Positions 16,294 through 25,215 of a DNA stretch of 64,000 nt are shown piece by piece. Each line of letters begins with the position of its first letter. Position 1 is the stretch's first letter. Origin of the DNA: an uncultured Cohaesibacter sp. (GTDB taxonomy: Bacteria; Pseudomonadota; Alphaproteobacteria; Rhizobiales; Cohaesibacteraceae). A program made the position numbers and the translations under genes. The stretch lies in NCBI RefSeq assembly GCF_963662805.1, contig NZ_OY759851.1:62001-126000 (forward strand), read 5' to 3'. The notes beneath the pieces were generated by a model, which was not told where the DNA came from, made no database searches, and was given only the letters and a program-made list of their open reading frames with translations.

Positions 16294-18741
16294 GTGCCGT
16301 CATTTTCTAACAGTTTGGAAATCGCCCTGCACAAAGCCCTGATGGCCGCCAACGAGCGGTCTCAGGAGTATGCAACACTCGAGCATTTGTTGCTGGCGCT
16401 TGTCGATGATAGCGATGCCGCAGCAGTGATGCGCGCGTGTGGGGTCGATTTGCGTCTGTTGGAAAGCAACCTGCTCGATTATATCGACAATGAACTCTCC
16501 AATCTCGTTCAGGAGAAGGGAGAGGACGCCAAACCGACGGCCGGTTTCCAGCGGGTTATCCAGCGGGCGGTGATTCACGTCCAGTCCTCGGGCCGCGAGG
16601 AAGTGACCGGGGCCAATGTTCTGGTTGCGATCTTTGCTGAACGAGAAAGCCATGCGGCCTTCTTCCTGCATGATCAGGAAATGACCCGGTATGACGCCGT
16701 GAACTACATTTCTCACGGAATCGCCAAGGCTCCGGGCATGTCCGAGGGCGTCTCTCCCAGCGGTGTGGAAGAAGAGGACGACGAGGAGTTCGGTGTTGAG
16801 GGAGAAGAAGAGGACGGCGGCAAAACCGAAGCCCTCAAGGCCTATGCGGTCAACCTCAACGAGAAGGCTCTCGATGGCAAGATCGATGTGCTTGTCGGGC
16901 GTGACGCAGAAATCCATCGGACGATTCAGGTGCTCTGCCGCCGGTCCAAGAACAACCCGTTGTTCGTTGGCGATCCGGGGGTCGGCAAGACCGCCATCGC
17001 CGAAGGTCTGGCCAAACGCATTGTCGAGGACAAGGTGCCAGATGTCCTGAAGGGCGCGACGATCTTCTCGCTCGACATGGGGACGCTGCTGGCGGGTACC
17101 CGCTATCGTGGTGACTTCGAAGAGCGTCTAAAACGCGTCATCAAGGAAATCGAAGAGTTCGACGGAGCGATCCTGTTTATCGACGAGATCCACACGGTGA
17201 TCGGTGCTGGTGCGACGTCTGGCGGTGCGATGGATGCATCGAACCTGCTCAAGCCGTCTCTCGCTTCAGGCAACCTCAGATGCATGGGCTCGACGACTTA
17301 TAAAGAATATCGCCAGTTCTTCGAGAAGGACCGGGCCTTGGTGCGTCGGTTCCAGAAGATTGACGTCAACGAGCCGTCCATTCCGGATGCCATTGATATC
17401 CTCAAAGGCCTCAAGCCCTATTTCGAGGATTATCACAGCGTGAAATTCTCTAACGACGCGATCAAGTCGGCGGTGGAGCTTTCCGCGCGTTATATCCATG
17501 ACCGCAAGCTTCCTGACAAGGCGATCGACGTGATCGACGAGACCGGTGCGGCTCAGCAATTGCTGCCTGCCTCCCGTCGCCGCAAGAGCATCACGGTCAA
17601 GGAAGTGGAAGCCACCATCGCGACGATGGCCCGCATCCCGCCGAAAACCGTGTCCAAGGACGACAAGGAGGTTCTTGCTAGCCTCGAAATCAACCTCAAG
17701 CGCATGGTCTATGGTCAGGATCAGGCAATCGATGCCCTGACGAGCCAGATCAAGCTGGCCCGAGCCGGCCTGCGCGAGCCTGAGAAGCCGATCGGCAACT
17801 ATCTCTTCTCCGGCCCAACCGGGGTGGGCAAGACCGAGGTTGCTCGGCAGCTCGCCGAGCTGCTTGGTGTGGAATTGCTGCGGTTCGACATGTCCGAATA
17901 TATGGAACGTCACACGATTTCGCGTCTGATCGGTGCGCCTCCGGGCTATGTCGGCTTTGATCAGGGCGGTCTTCTGACCGATGGTGTCGACCAGCATCCC
18001 CATTGTGTGCTGCTGCTTGATGAGGTGGAGAAAGCCCATCCGGATCTCTACAACATCCTGTTGCAGGTGATGGACCACGGCAAGCTGACCGACCACAACG
18101 GCAAGCAGGTCGATTTCCGCAATGTCATCCTGATCATGACCACCAACGCAGGCGCAACCGAAATGGACAAGCCTGCCATGGGCTTCACCCAGGTTGCCCG
18201 CTCCGGTGATGACGAGGAAGCGATCAACAAACTGTTCACGCCGGAATTCCGTAACAGGCTTGATGCGGTCATCCCGTTCGGCTCTCTGCCGACCGAGGTG
18301 GTTCATCAGGTGGTTCGCAAGTTCGTCATGCAGCTTGAGGCCCAACTGGCTGATCGCGGCGTGACCTTCGAGCTGACGGATGCCGCGACTGCGTGGCTTG
18401 CCAAGAAGGGTTATGATCCGAAAATGGGTGCGCGTCCGCTTGGCCGTGTCATTCAGGAGCATATCAAACGGCCGTTGGCCGAGGAGATCCTGTTCGGCAA
18501 GCTCGTCAATGGCGGTACTGTTCGGGTCGATATCGACCTCGACAATATGGAAAAACTGTTCCTGACTGTGATCGAGGAACCGCCGGTGGTGCCGAAGAAG
18601 CCAAAGTCTTCCAAGGCCGAGAAGGCTGATGAGACCAAGGCTGCGTCGGAGGAAACCCAAACGCCTCCGAAGAAACGCAAGCCGCGGGCTTCAACGAAAA
18701 AGTCTTCGGTGCCACGCGTTGCCAAGGTCGAAAAGAAATGA
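16294..18741 (+). CDS. clpA: ATP-dependent Clp protease ATP-binding subunit ClpA
   Basis: This 815-residue AAA+ unfoldase has the N domain that binds ClpS (residues 1-145), a first ATPase module with GDPGVGKT and a second with GPTGVGKT, and the D2 small domain. It feeds substrates to ClpP in the cytoplasm. The GTG at 16294 is preferred: GTGAGG lies seven bases upstream and the protein then begins MPSFS like other ClpA; a TTG at 16288 is too close to that site. The last 48 residues form a Lys/Ala/Ser-rich tail that is absent from E. coli ClpA. Confidence 0.96.
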   Translation: MPSFSNSLEIALHKALMAANERSQEYATLEHLLLALVDDSDAAAVMRACGVDLRLLESNLLDYIDNELSNLVQEKGEDAKPTAGFQRVIQRAVIHVQSSGREEVTGANVLVAIFAERESHAAFFLHDQEMTRYDAVNYISHGIAKAPGMSEGVSPSGVEEEDDEEFGVEGEEEDGGKTEALKAYAVNLNEKALDGKIDVLVGRDAEIHRTIQVLCRRSKNNPLFVGDPGVGKTAIAEGLAKRIVEDKVPDVLKGATIFSLDMGTLLAGTRYRGDFEERLKRVIKEIEEFDGAILFIDEIHTVIGAGATSGGAMDASNLLKPSLASGNLRCMGSTTYKEYRQFFEKDRALVRRFQKIDVNEPSIPDAIDILKGLKPYFEDYHSVKFSNDAIKSAVELSARYIHDRKLPDKAIDVIDETGAAQQLLPASRRRKSITVKEVEATIATMARIPPKTVSKDDKEVLASLEINLKRMVYGQDQAIDALTSQIKLARAGLREPEKPIGNYLFSGPTGVGKTEVARQLAELLGVELLRFDMSEYMERHTISRLIGAPPGYVGFDQGGLLTDGVDQHPHCVLLLDEVEKAHPDLYNILLQVMDHGKLTDHNGKQVDFRNVILIMTTNAGATEMDKPAMGFTQVARSGDDEEAINKLFTPEFRNRLDAVIPFGSLPTEVVHQVVRKFVMQLEAQLADRGVTFELTDAATAWLAKKGYDPKMGARPLGRVIQEHIKRPLAEEILFGKLVNGGTVRVDIDLDNMEKLFLTVIEEPPVVPKKPKSSKAEKADETKAASEETQTPPKKRKPRASTKKSSVPRVAKVEKK

Positions 18742-18749
18742 TTATGAGG

Positions 18750-18772
18750 CGCCGGGTGGTTAACACCCGGCG
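18750..18772 (+). terminator. Hairpin after clpA
   Basis: CGCCGGGTG pairs with CACCCGGCG across a GTTAA loop (9 bp). The tail (TTCTGCCTTT) is only moderately T-rich, so termination may be partial and allow read-through into the small ORF that follows. Confidence 0.6.
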
Positions 18773-18784
18773 TTCTGCCTTTCC

Positions 18785-19030
18785 ATGTTTCCCGATCTGC
18801 CAAGATGGCTACGCCTGTTTCTGCTCTATTTTGCTTTTGCCATCGCATCCTTGATGGGCGCAAGCGCCACCATGCGTGTGGCTTTCCCCAATGGTATTTT
18901 TGGCAGTCTCATCGATCCTTTTACCGGGCAGGCCGACGGGATTGAATTGCTGAAGAATATCCTGACGCTCGGCGCAGGGTATATGCTTCTGATTACATTG
19001 ATATATCAACGCTTTTTTGATGGTGAATAG
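18785..19030 (+). CDS. Small two-helix membrane protein of unknown function
   Basis: This 81-residue frame encodes two hydrophobic segments (about residues 9-30 and 58-77) separated by a polar loop, FPNGIFGSLIDPFTGQADGIE. The composition is that of a real inner-membrane protein, not a shadow of another gene, but I do not recognise the family and no clear ribosome-binding site precedes the ATG. It lies between clpA and the TrkH-type transporter on the same strand. Confidence 0.5.
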   Translation: MFPDLPRWLRLFLLYFAFAIASLMGASATMRVAFPNGIFGSLIDPFTGQADGIELLKNILTLGAGYMLLITLIYQRFFDGE

Positions 19031-19095
19031 CCAGGTCTCAAATTGTTCGGGCTATGTTGTCTGCCTTGTTCCTGAGCTGAAATTTTATTGGGTGC

Positions 19096-20619
19096 ATGGC
19101 TCCTATTCGGTTGCCCCCTTTATTTTGCAACTCAATGGTCGTAAATTCCGCGGATTCAGCGGTCTCATCGTCCGCGACGTTTTCGAAGAGGTGGCCCGTG
19201 CTCTCGGCACTTGGGATTCTGATTGCTGCTCTTGGCGGGTTGATGTTTGTTCCTGCCATCATCGATCTGGCGATTTTCAATGAGGACTGGCAAACCTTCG
19301 TGGGCGGCGGTTCCGTGTCTGTCGCCTTCGGTGTTGCGCTGTTTCTGGCCATGCGTGGGCAGGAAGGCGAGTGGACGATCCGCAAGTCGATCATGTTCGT
19401 CAACGGCATCTGGATCTCGATCAGCCTGTTTGCGTCGCTGCCACTCTATTTCTCCTCTCTCAACCTTAGCTTTGTCGATGCCTTCTTCGAGACCGTCTCG
19501 GGGCTGACGACGACCGGCTCGACGGTGCTTAGTGGCCTTGACAGCATGGCGCCGGGGTTGCTGTTCTGGCGATCCTTCATGCAATGGATCGGCGGTCTCG
19601 GGATCGTTGCCATCAGTGTGACCATTCTGCCAATGATCGGGCCGGGCGGGCAGAGGCTGTTCTTTCTGGAATCCTCCGAACAGAGCGACAATCCCTATCC
19701 CCGTATTCGCGAGTTTGCGGCCAAGATCGCCATGGTCTATTCGGCCCTGACGCTTGCCTGTGCGCTTTCCTACTATCTTCTCGGGATGACGTCGTTCGAA
19801 GCGATCAACCATGCCATGACGACCCTGTCGACAGGCGGTTATTCCACCTCGGACAATTCGATGGCGCATTTCAACAGTCTCGGCATCCTTCTGGCAGCAT
19901 CGCTGTTCATGTTCCTCGGTGGCATGCCGTTCCTCTACATGATCCGATTCTTCGCGACGGATCGGCCGAAGGATCCGCAGATTTCGCTCTACTTCCGTGG
20001 CGTGATTATCGCGACACTGCTGATCTATTTCTTCAAGCAGGCCTTGTCGCCGGGGGGAAGCGTCGAGGATCTCGTGGTCAGCCTGTTCGATGTGATCTCG
20101 ATTGTCACGACCACCGGGTTCGGGGCCGGGGACTATCAGACATGGGGACCGCTGTTCGGCGTTTTCTTCTTCATCCTCACCTTCTTTGGAGGATGCTCCG
20201 GCTCTACGGCGGGCGGGTTGAAGCAGTTCCGTTTCGTGGTCTCGTGGCTGGTGATCAAGGAAGCCGCTGCCAAACTTGTCTATCCCAACCGTGCCGTGCC
20301 GATGCGCTACGGGGTGAGGGTGGTCGACAATGCCATGGCTGCCTCGACGCTCAGTCTCGTGTTCCTGTTCTTTGCGACCTTCATCTTGTTCGCAATTTTG
20401 TTGCAGATGACCGGGCTCGATTTCGTCACCGCGATTTCGGCTTCCGCGACGGCCGTTGCGAATGTGGGGCCGGGGCTTGGCGACATCATAGGCCCGGCGG
20501 GCAATTTCTCGACCTTGCCCGATGCCGCAAAATGGCTGCTTGCCATTGAGATGATTCTCGGGCGGCTGGAGATTCTGTCAGGGCTGGCGCTCTTTACCCA
20601 TTCCTTCTGGCGCTGGTAG
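19096..20619 (+). CDS. TrkH family potassium uptake protein
   Basis: This 507-residue membrane protein has the repeated helix-pore-helix units of the Trk/Ktr/HKT superfamily. The four selectivity-filter regions are visible: FETVSGLTTTGSTVL, AMTTLSTGGYSTSD, SIVTTTGFGAGDY and SATAVANVGPGLGD. The Gly residues in these stretches coordinate K+ in known structures. GGCSGSTAGGLKQFR is the conserved region between the third pore loop and the next helix. It imports K+ across the inner membrane with a TrkA partner encoded elsewhere. The start is uncertain: ATG codons at 19096 and 19135 both lack a good ribosome-binding site. Confidence 0.92.
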   Translation: MAPIRLPPLFCNSMVVNSADSAVSSSATFSKRWPVLSALGILIAALGGLMFVPAIIDLAIFNEDWQTFVGGGSVSVAFGVALFLAMRGQEGEWTIRKSIMFVNGIWISISLFASLPLYFSSLNLSFVDAFFETVSGLTTTGSTVLSGLDSMAPGLLFWRSFMQWIGGLGIVAISVTILPMIGPGGQRLFFLESSEQSDNPYPRIREFAAKIAMVYSALTLACALSYYLLGMTSFEAINHAMTTLSTGGYSTSDNSMAHFNSLGILLAASLFMFLGGMPFLYMIRFFATDRPKDPQISLYFRGVIIATLLIYFFKQALSPGGSVEDLVVSLFDVISIVTTTGFGAGDYQTWGPLFGVFFFILTFFGGCSGSTAGGLKQFRFVVSWLVIKEAAAKLVYPNRAVPMRYGVRVVDNAMAASTLSLVFLFFATFILFAILLQMTGLDFVTAISASATAVANVGPGLGDIIGPAGNFSTLPDAAKWLLAIEMILGRLEILSGLALFTHSFWRW

Positions 20620-20730
20620 AAGTGACCGAAAACCGGGATTTTCGCTCCTTTCACTATTCGACGGAGGGGGCGTTGTCTGCTTTGGACAGATGTGTCAAAT
20701 TGTAGCGACACACCATTCGCTCAGAAATTC

Positions 20731-21489
20731 ATGTCAGACCAACATTCCCCTTCTCCCGATCCGGAAGCCGAACCGGAGGATCAAGTCTCCTCTCTGGTCT
20801 GGTATGGCCGTGGCATGCGCCAGCTGATCTCGACTCCGGCGCTGGTGTTGATGGTGTCCTTCACCGGCTTTGGCGGATTTGCGCGTGAGAGCGGGATCGA
20901 TGTTCTGCATGCGATGTTCATGACGCTGGCGATCTGGGCCCTGCCGAGCGCTGTGGTGCTTGTGGGGGGCGTTGCTGCGGGAGCAGGACTGCTTACCATT
21001 GCCATCTCCGTAGCCCTCGCATCGGTGCGCATGATGCCGATGATGGTGGCGCTCGTGCCGGTGCTGCGGGACAAGACAACGCCGAAATGGCAGCTCTATT
21101 TTCTCTCCCACTATATCGCGATCACCTCATGGGTATTCGGCATGAGCAAGCTTTGGGACATTCCGCGGAAAGGACGCGTTCCCTTCTTTGCCGGTTTTGC
21201 GGTCAGCCTTAGTCTGATCAATGTCTGCATTACCGGGATTGGCTACGAGATTGCCGGGGCTGTGCCGCCGGTCGTGGCGGCGGCCCTGTTCATGACGACG
21301 CCGCTCTATTTCATGCTCACGCTGCCGAGTGCCGCCCGCATGCTGTCGGATCGTCTGGCTCTGGTGATCGGGTTCGCTCTCGGGCCGCTGTTTGCTGTTC
21401 TGATGCCGGGCGTTGATCTGCTGCTCACCGGAGTGATTGGAGGGTTTCTGGCCTATGGCATCGGCTATGTGAAGAGGAAACGGCTGTGA
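20731..21489 (+). CDS. azlC: AzlC family branched-chain amino acid exporter, large subunit
   Basis: The 252-residue protein has a charged N-terminal stretch and then about seven hydrophobic helices of the AzlC family, with GFGGFARESGIDVLHAMFMT and SVALASVRMMPMMVALVPVL as family signatures. AzlC and AzlD form a two-component inner-membrane exporter known for branched-chain amino acids and analogues. Its stop overlaps the GTG start of the azlD-like gene by 4 bases, so they are translationally coupled. The ATG at 20731 is preferred; a GTG at 20692 would add 13 residues. Confidence 0.88.
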   Translation: MSDQHSPSPDPEAEPEDQVSSLVWYGRGMRQLISTPALVLMVSFTGFGGFARESGIDVLHAMFMTLAIWALPSAVVLVGGVAAGAGLLTIAISVALASVRMMPMMVALVPVLRDKTTPKWQLYFLSHYIAITSWVFGMSKLWDIPRKGRVPFFAGFAVSLSLINVCITGIGYEIAGAVPPVVAAALFMTTPLYFMLTLPSAARMLSDRLALVIGFALGPLFAVLMPGVDLLLTGVIGGFLAYGIGYVKRKRL

Positions 21490-21857
21490 ACCTGACCTTT
21501 GACGCTATAGATGCCAGTTGGTGGCCCTATCTGTTCATCCTGCTGGTCGGGTTCCTGCCCACCGATATCTGGCGCTGGCTCGGGGTCAGTTTTGCGGGGC
21601 GCCTGAGGGATGACAGCGAGTGGATCCTGCTTGCGCGGGCCGTTGCCAACGCGCTGGTCGCCGGTGTGATCATGCGGCTCATCCTGTTTCCCACCGGGGC
21701 GCTTGTCGAAATCCCCATATGGATCCGCCTGATTGCTGTCGGGCTGGCAACCGGTCTCTATTTCGGTCTTTATCACAATCTGTTTCTGGCGGTTCTGACC
21801 GGTGGCGTCAGTCTTGCCTGTCTGTCGCTGCTGTTCGGTGTCAGCTTTTCGGGCTGA
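21486..21857 (+). CDS. azlD: AzlD family branched-chain amino acid exporter, small subunit
   Basis: This 123-residue protein has four predicted helices and the AzlD pattern FLPTDIWRWLGVSFAGRL followed by WILLARAVANALVAGVIMRL. It is the small partner of AzlC, and the GTG start lies inside the last codons of azlC. A bidirectional terminator follows at 21888. Confidence 0.87.
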   Translation: MNLTFDAIDASWWPYLFILLVGFLPTDIWRWLGVSFAGRLRDDSEWILLARAVANALVAGVIMRLILFPTGALVEIPIWIRLIAVGLATGLYFGLYHNLFLAVLTGGVSLACLSLLFGVSFSG

Positions 21858-21887
21858 CTGGTACGCGAAGGGTTTCTGCCAAAAAGA

Positions 21888-21909
21888 AAAGGCCCTGTTC
21901 GGGGCCTTT
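21888..21909. terminator. Bidirectional terminator between azlD and the HIT gene
   Basis: AAAGGCCC pairs with GGGCCTTT across a TGTTCG loop. The minus strand has the better T-run (TCTTTTT), so it mainly serves the HIT gene, but azlD also ends here. Confidence 0.7.
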
Positions 21910-21943
21910 GATGTTTTGTGAGATGCAAAGCCGACCCAGAAGA

Positions 21944-22378
21944 TCAGAGCGTTTCGAGCGCCTTGCGGATCTTTTCTGCATGACCTACCAGAAGGTCGCC
22001 GTCGGCCATTTCGCCGGTGTGCGGACCGAGGGGAATGCCCTCCATGCGCGGGATCACATGGACATGGAGGTGGAAGATCACCTGACCGCCTGCGGCTTCG
22101 TTGAACTGGTTCACCGTGACACCATCGGCCTCGAAGGCGATCATCTGGGCACGGGCGATCTTTTGCGCCGTTGCCACCACTGCATTGATGTCTTCGGGGG
22201 CGACATCGAGCAGATTGCGGGACGGATTCTTGGGAATGACCAGCGTGTGACCGTCCGCGCGCGGCATGATGTCCATGATCGCGATAGTCATGTCGTCTTC
22301 ATAGACCTTGTGGCTTGGCAGCTCACCGCGCAGGATTTTCGCGAAGATATTGTCGTTGTCATAAGCTGGTGCAGTCAT
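21944..22378 (-). CDS. HIT family nucleotide-binding protein
   Basis: This 144-residue protein has the histidine triad HLHVHVIPR preceded by NQFNEAAGGQVIFH, and the N-terminal FAKILRGELPSHKVYEDD. The second His of the triad is the nucleophile in nucleoside-phosphate hydrolysis of AMP conjugates such as adenosine phosphoramidates. It is a cytoplasmic homodimer in known members. I chose the ATG at 22378 because the HIT domain starts shortly after it; upstream ATGs at 22384 and 22393 add a few residues. The physiological substrate is unknown. Confidence 0.9.
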   Translation of the reverse strand: MTAPAYDNDNIFAKILRGELPSHKVYEDDMTIAIMDIMPRADGHTLVIPKNPSRNLLDVAPEDINAVVATAQKIARAQMIAFEADGVTVNQFNEAAGGQVIFHLHVHVIPRMEGIPLGPHTGEMADGDLLVGHAEKIRKALETL

Positions 22379-22458
22379 TTCCATTTCCAACATTGCTTGG
22401 CTTCGAGGAAGCGAGACAGAGTATTCGGGGTGAGACTAACAGGGCAGTGGCGTGAGGT

Positions 22459-23652
22459 CTATTCGCCGTTTCCACCGTTGGTCTTTTTGAATGGGGATAG
22501 TTCGGCAAGAATGTCCTGCTCTTCGGCGGCGGCGTGACGCTCGCGCTCCAGATAGTCCGAGATGGCGTCCCGGAAGCCGGGATGATCGATCCAGTGTGCT
22601 GACCAGGTGGTTTGCGGCACATAACCTCGCGCAAGCTTGTGTTCGCCCTGTGCGCCCGCCTCGACGCAGGCAAGGCCATGCTCGATAGCCCATTCGATGG
22701 CCTGATGATAGCAGAGCTCGAAATGCAGGCAGGGATAGTCGCCGATGGTGCCCCAATAGCGGCCATAAAGCGTGTCGCCACCAATCAGATTGAGCGCTCC
22801 GGCCACTGGCAGGTCGCCATCATAGGCAAGCATCAGGAGGATCTTGTCCGGGATCCGTTCACCGATCAGCGAGAAGAACTGGCGATTGAGATAGGGGCTG
22901 CCCCACTTGCGGGAGCCTGTGTCCATGTAGAAATTAAAGAAGGCATCCCAGTCCGCCTCGCTCAGGTCATCGCCGGTCTTGTGAAGGATGGTGAGACCAT
23001 GGCTCTGGGCGGTCTTGCGTTCCTTGCGGATATTCTTGCGCTTGCGGGAGGAGAGCTGGGCAAGGAAATCGTCGTAGGTTTCGTAATCCTCGTTGACCCA
23101 ATGGAACTGGCGATCCCGGCGCACGAGGAAACCCTGAGACTCGAAGCTGTCCTTCTGATCCGAGGGCAGAAAGGTGAGGTGGGCAGATGAGATCGGATAG
23201 CGTTCACAAAGCTGGCGCATGCCGCTCGCCATGGCGGCGATGGCGATGTCGCGATTGATGCCCTTGACCGCGAGCACCTTGGGGGCGTTGACCGGGGTGA
23301 AGGGGATGGCGCTCAAGAGCTTGGGGTAATATTGCCCGCCAGCGCGTTCGAGCGCATCGGCCCAGGCATAGTCAAAGACATATTCGCCCTGACTGTGAGA
23401 CTTGAGATAGAGCGGCTGGATCGCCAGCACGGCCTCCTTGTCGTCCCTCAGCACCAGATGGTGCGGTAGCCAACCTGTCTGCTCGGAGACACAGCCCGAC
23501 AGCTCCAGCGCCTCGAGAAAGGCGTAGGACATGAAAGGATTGGCCTTGCGCGGCGACAATGTGCCATCAAGGCAGGCGGTCCATGCCTCCTCACCAATCT
23601 CTCGCATGGAATGGACAATATGCAGCTGATAGCCAGATGCGTCTTCGGGCAT
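22459..23652 (-). CDS. FemAB-like GNAT family N-acyltransferase
   Basis: This 397-residue protein matches the family of large GNAT-fold proteins related to FemA/FemB peptidoglycan interpeptide-bridge enzymes (Pfam FemAB_like). The core RKRKNIRKERKTAQSHGL and the C-terminal FELCYHQAIEWAIEHGL followed by EAGAQGEHKLARGY are the main signatures. Such proteins are widespread in Gram-negatives without a proven acceptor, so amino-acyl or acyl transfer is only inferred. It is the third gene of a minus-strand group with RidA and GDPD, with a 39-base gap to the latter. Confidence 0.87.
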   Translation of the reverse strand: MPEDASGYQLHIVHSMREIGEEAWTACLDGTLSPRKANPFMSYAFLEALELSGCVSEQTGWLPHHLVLRDDKEAVLAIQPLYLKSHSQGEYVFDYAWADALERAGGQYYPKLLSAIPFTPVNAPKVLAVKGINRDIAIAAMASGMRQLCERYPISSAHLTFLPSDQKDSFESQGFLVRRDRQFHWVNEDYETYDDFLAQLSSRKRKNIRKERKTAQSHGLTILHKTGDDLSEADWDAFFNFYMDTGSRKWGSPYLNRQFFSLIGERIPDKILLMLAYDGDLPVAGALNLIGGDTLYGRYWGTIGDYPCLHFELCYHQAIEWAIEHGLACVEAGAQGEHKLARGYVPQTTWSAHWIDHPGFRDAISDYLERERHAAAEEQDILAELSPFKKTNGGNGE

Positions 23653-23691
23653 ATGTATCCTTCGGGAAAGTGAAAAAGTATCTCTATAGAT

Positions 23692-24453
23692 TTAGGTCAT
23701 ATCGTCGGGATTATAACCCTCGAAGGTCACCTGATCGCAATGCTTTAGAGCAATTTTTTGTTCCTCGGGACTTCTGATCGTCCAGCAGATGACCGGCAGG
23801 CCGTAAATGGCCTTGAGTAGATCGACGCCGGGCATTGGCAGGTCCTTGGCATTGTAGGAAATGAAGTCCGGCTCGGTTTCCATCACATGCAGCATATGCG
23901 TAAGGGCGTAAGGGTCGTCCTTGCCGAGATCTTCCTCCGCCTTGGATTTGCTGTAGTCAAGCGAGAGGATGCCGCGCGGGCGATTGGTGAGGGATTTCAT
24001 GGTCTTGACGGAATAGGGGGAGAAGCTCATCAGAGCAGCCTTGCCGCCATAGCCCTCGAGCGCCTTGCTGACGGCCTGTTCCAGTCGTCCATCCTCGACC
24101 TTTGCAGGTTTGAGTTCGATCACCAGCGGCACTCTTCCGCCGACATGGTCAACGAGGGCCTTCAGATCGATGATCCGGTCGGTGGTCTGTTTGAAGGGAA
24201 CTTCGTGGAGTTCAGCCAGCGTCATCTCGTCGATCCGCCCCGAGGCTTCGGTCAGCCGGTCGAGGGTATAGTCGTGGAAGACGGCTGCCTTGCCATCGGC
24301 TGTGATCTGTACGTCGAGTTCGATGGCAAAGTTGCCCGCGATGGCCGCGTCATAGGCCTTGAGGCAGTTTTCAACGATGCCATCGGTGGCCTTGTGCAAG
24401 CCGCGATGCGCAATGGGGCGGGCCGTTAGCCACGAAATGTCCGGATGATGCAT
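23692..24453 (-). CDS. Glycerophosphodiester phosphodiesterase family protein
   Basis: This 253-residue TIM-barrel enzyme has the HRG motif (AHRGLHKATDG), the ENCLKAYDAAI signature and the ELDVQITADGKAAVFHD segment that supplies the metal-binding Glu and Asp and the second catalytic His. The family splits glycerophosphodiesters into glycerol-3-phosphate and an alcohol. No signal peptide is visible, so it should act in the cytoplasm. It lies 53 bases after the RidA gene. Confidence 0.93.
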   Translation of the reverse strand: MHHPDISWLTARPIAHRGLHKATDGIVENCLKAYDAAIAGNFAIELDVQITADGKAAVFHDYTLDRLTEASGRIDEMTLAELHEVPFKQTTDRIIDLKALVDHVGGRVPLVIELKPAKVEDGRLEQAVSKALEGYGGKAALMSFSPYSVKTMKSLTNRPRGILSLDYSKSKAEEDLGKDDPYALTHMLHVMETEPDFISYNAKDLPMPGVDLLKAIYGLPVICWTIRSPEEQKIALKHCDQVTFEGYNPDDMT

Positions 24454-24506
24454 GGGGTAGGGGACCTGTCAGATCAGAAGAAGAGATGGATCAGGCCCCC
24501 AACCTA

Positions 24507-24977
24507 TCAGCCTTCGCTGAGCTCAACAATGGCTTCCACTTCAACAGCCACACCAAACGGCAGGGAAGCCGCGGAAACGGCTGAGCGGGCATGGCGGCCC
24601 TTGTCGCCGAAGACTTCGACCATGAAGTTCGAGGCGCCGTTGATGACGGCAGGCTGCTCGCCGAAGTCGCCGGTGGAATTGACAAAGCCGACGAGCTTGA
24701 CCACACGGGCCACCTTGTCGAGATCGCCGGTTGCCGCTTTCATCTGGGCAATGAGATTGATGGCGCACAGCTTGGCAGCTTCCGCGCCTTCCTCGGTTTT
24801 CATCGTTTCGCCGAGTTTGCCCTTGAACTGGATGCCTTCGGCGGTCATCGGGATCTGGCCGGAGATGAAGAGCTGATTGCCGCATTTGACGAAGGGAACA
24901 TAGTTGGCAGCAGGCGCGGCCGCTTCTGGAAGGGTGATGCCGAGTTCGGCAAGTTTGCTTTCGATGGTTCCGGTCAT
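24507..24977 (-). CDS. RidA family protein
   Basis: This 156-residue protein belongs to the YjgF/YER057c/UK114 family, with AAANYVPFVKCGNQLFISGQ at the front and a SLPFGVAVEVEAIVEL C-terminal strand. It is of the longer YjgH-like subfamily, and the Arg that binds the carboxylate in archetypal RidA is not in its usual R-x-A-x-E context, so deaminase activity toward 2-aminoacrylate is not assured. AAAGGAAAG lies 5-7 bases before the ATG at 24977, which decides the start over the frame opening at 25049. Confidence 0.88.
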   Translation of the reverse strand: MTGTIESKLAELGITLPEAAAPAANYVPFVKCGNQLFISGQIPMTAEGIQFKGKLGETMKTEEGAEAAKLCAINLIAQMKAATGDLDKVARVVKLVGFVNSTGDFGEQPAVINGASNFMVEVFGDKGRHARSAVSAASLPFGVAVEVEAIVELSEG

Positions 24978-25215
24978 GCTGTCTTTCCTTTGGCCGATGA
25001 ACTGGATCTGGTAGGGCGATAAGCCCACACTCTTTTGCGCAAGTCTCATTGTTTACGAAAGCGGACGCAAGAATGCCAGTCAAACCTTCTCGAGTTCAAC
25101 ATGCCAGCTGTTGGCCGCGCGTGCGGGGCAGGTTGAAACCCTTCATTGCTTTCTTACATTGTTCATGAATAATGGCTGGACTTTCCGGCTTTCCCTCAAG
25201 ACGATCGGTTTTCTG

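Noticed and set aside
17266..18660. A 464-codon frame antisense to clpA
   Set aside because: It is a shadow of clpA; composition is His- and Asp-rich as expected from the reverse strand.
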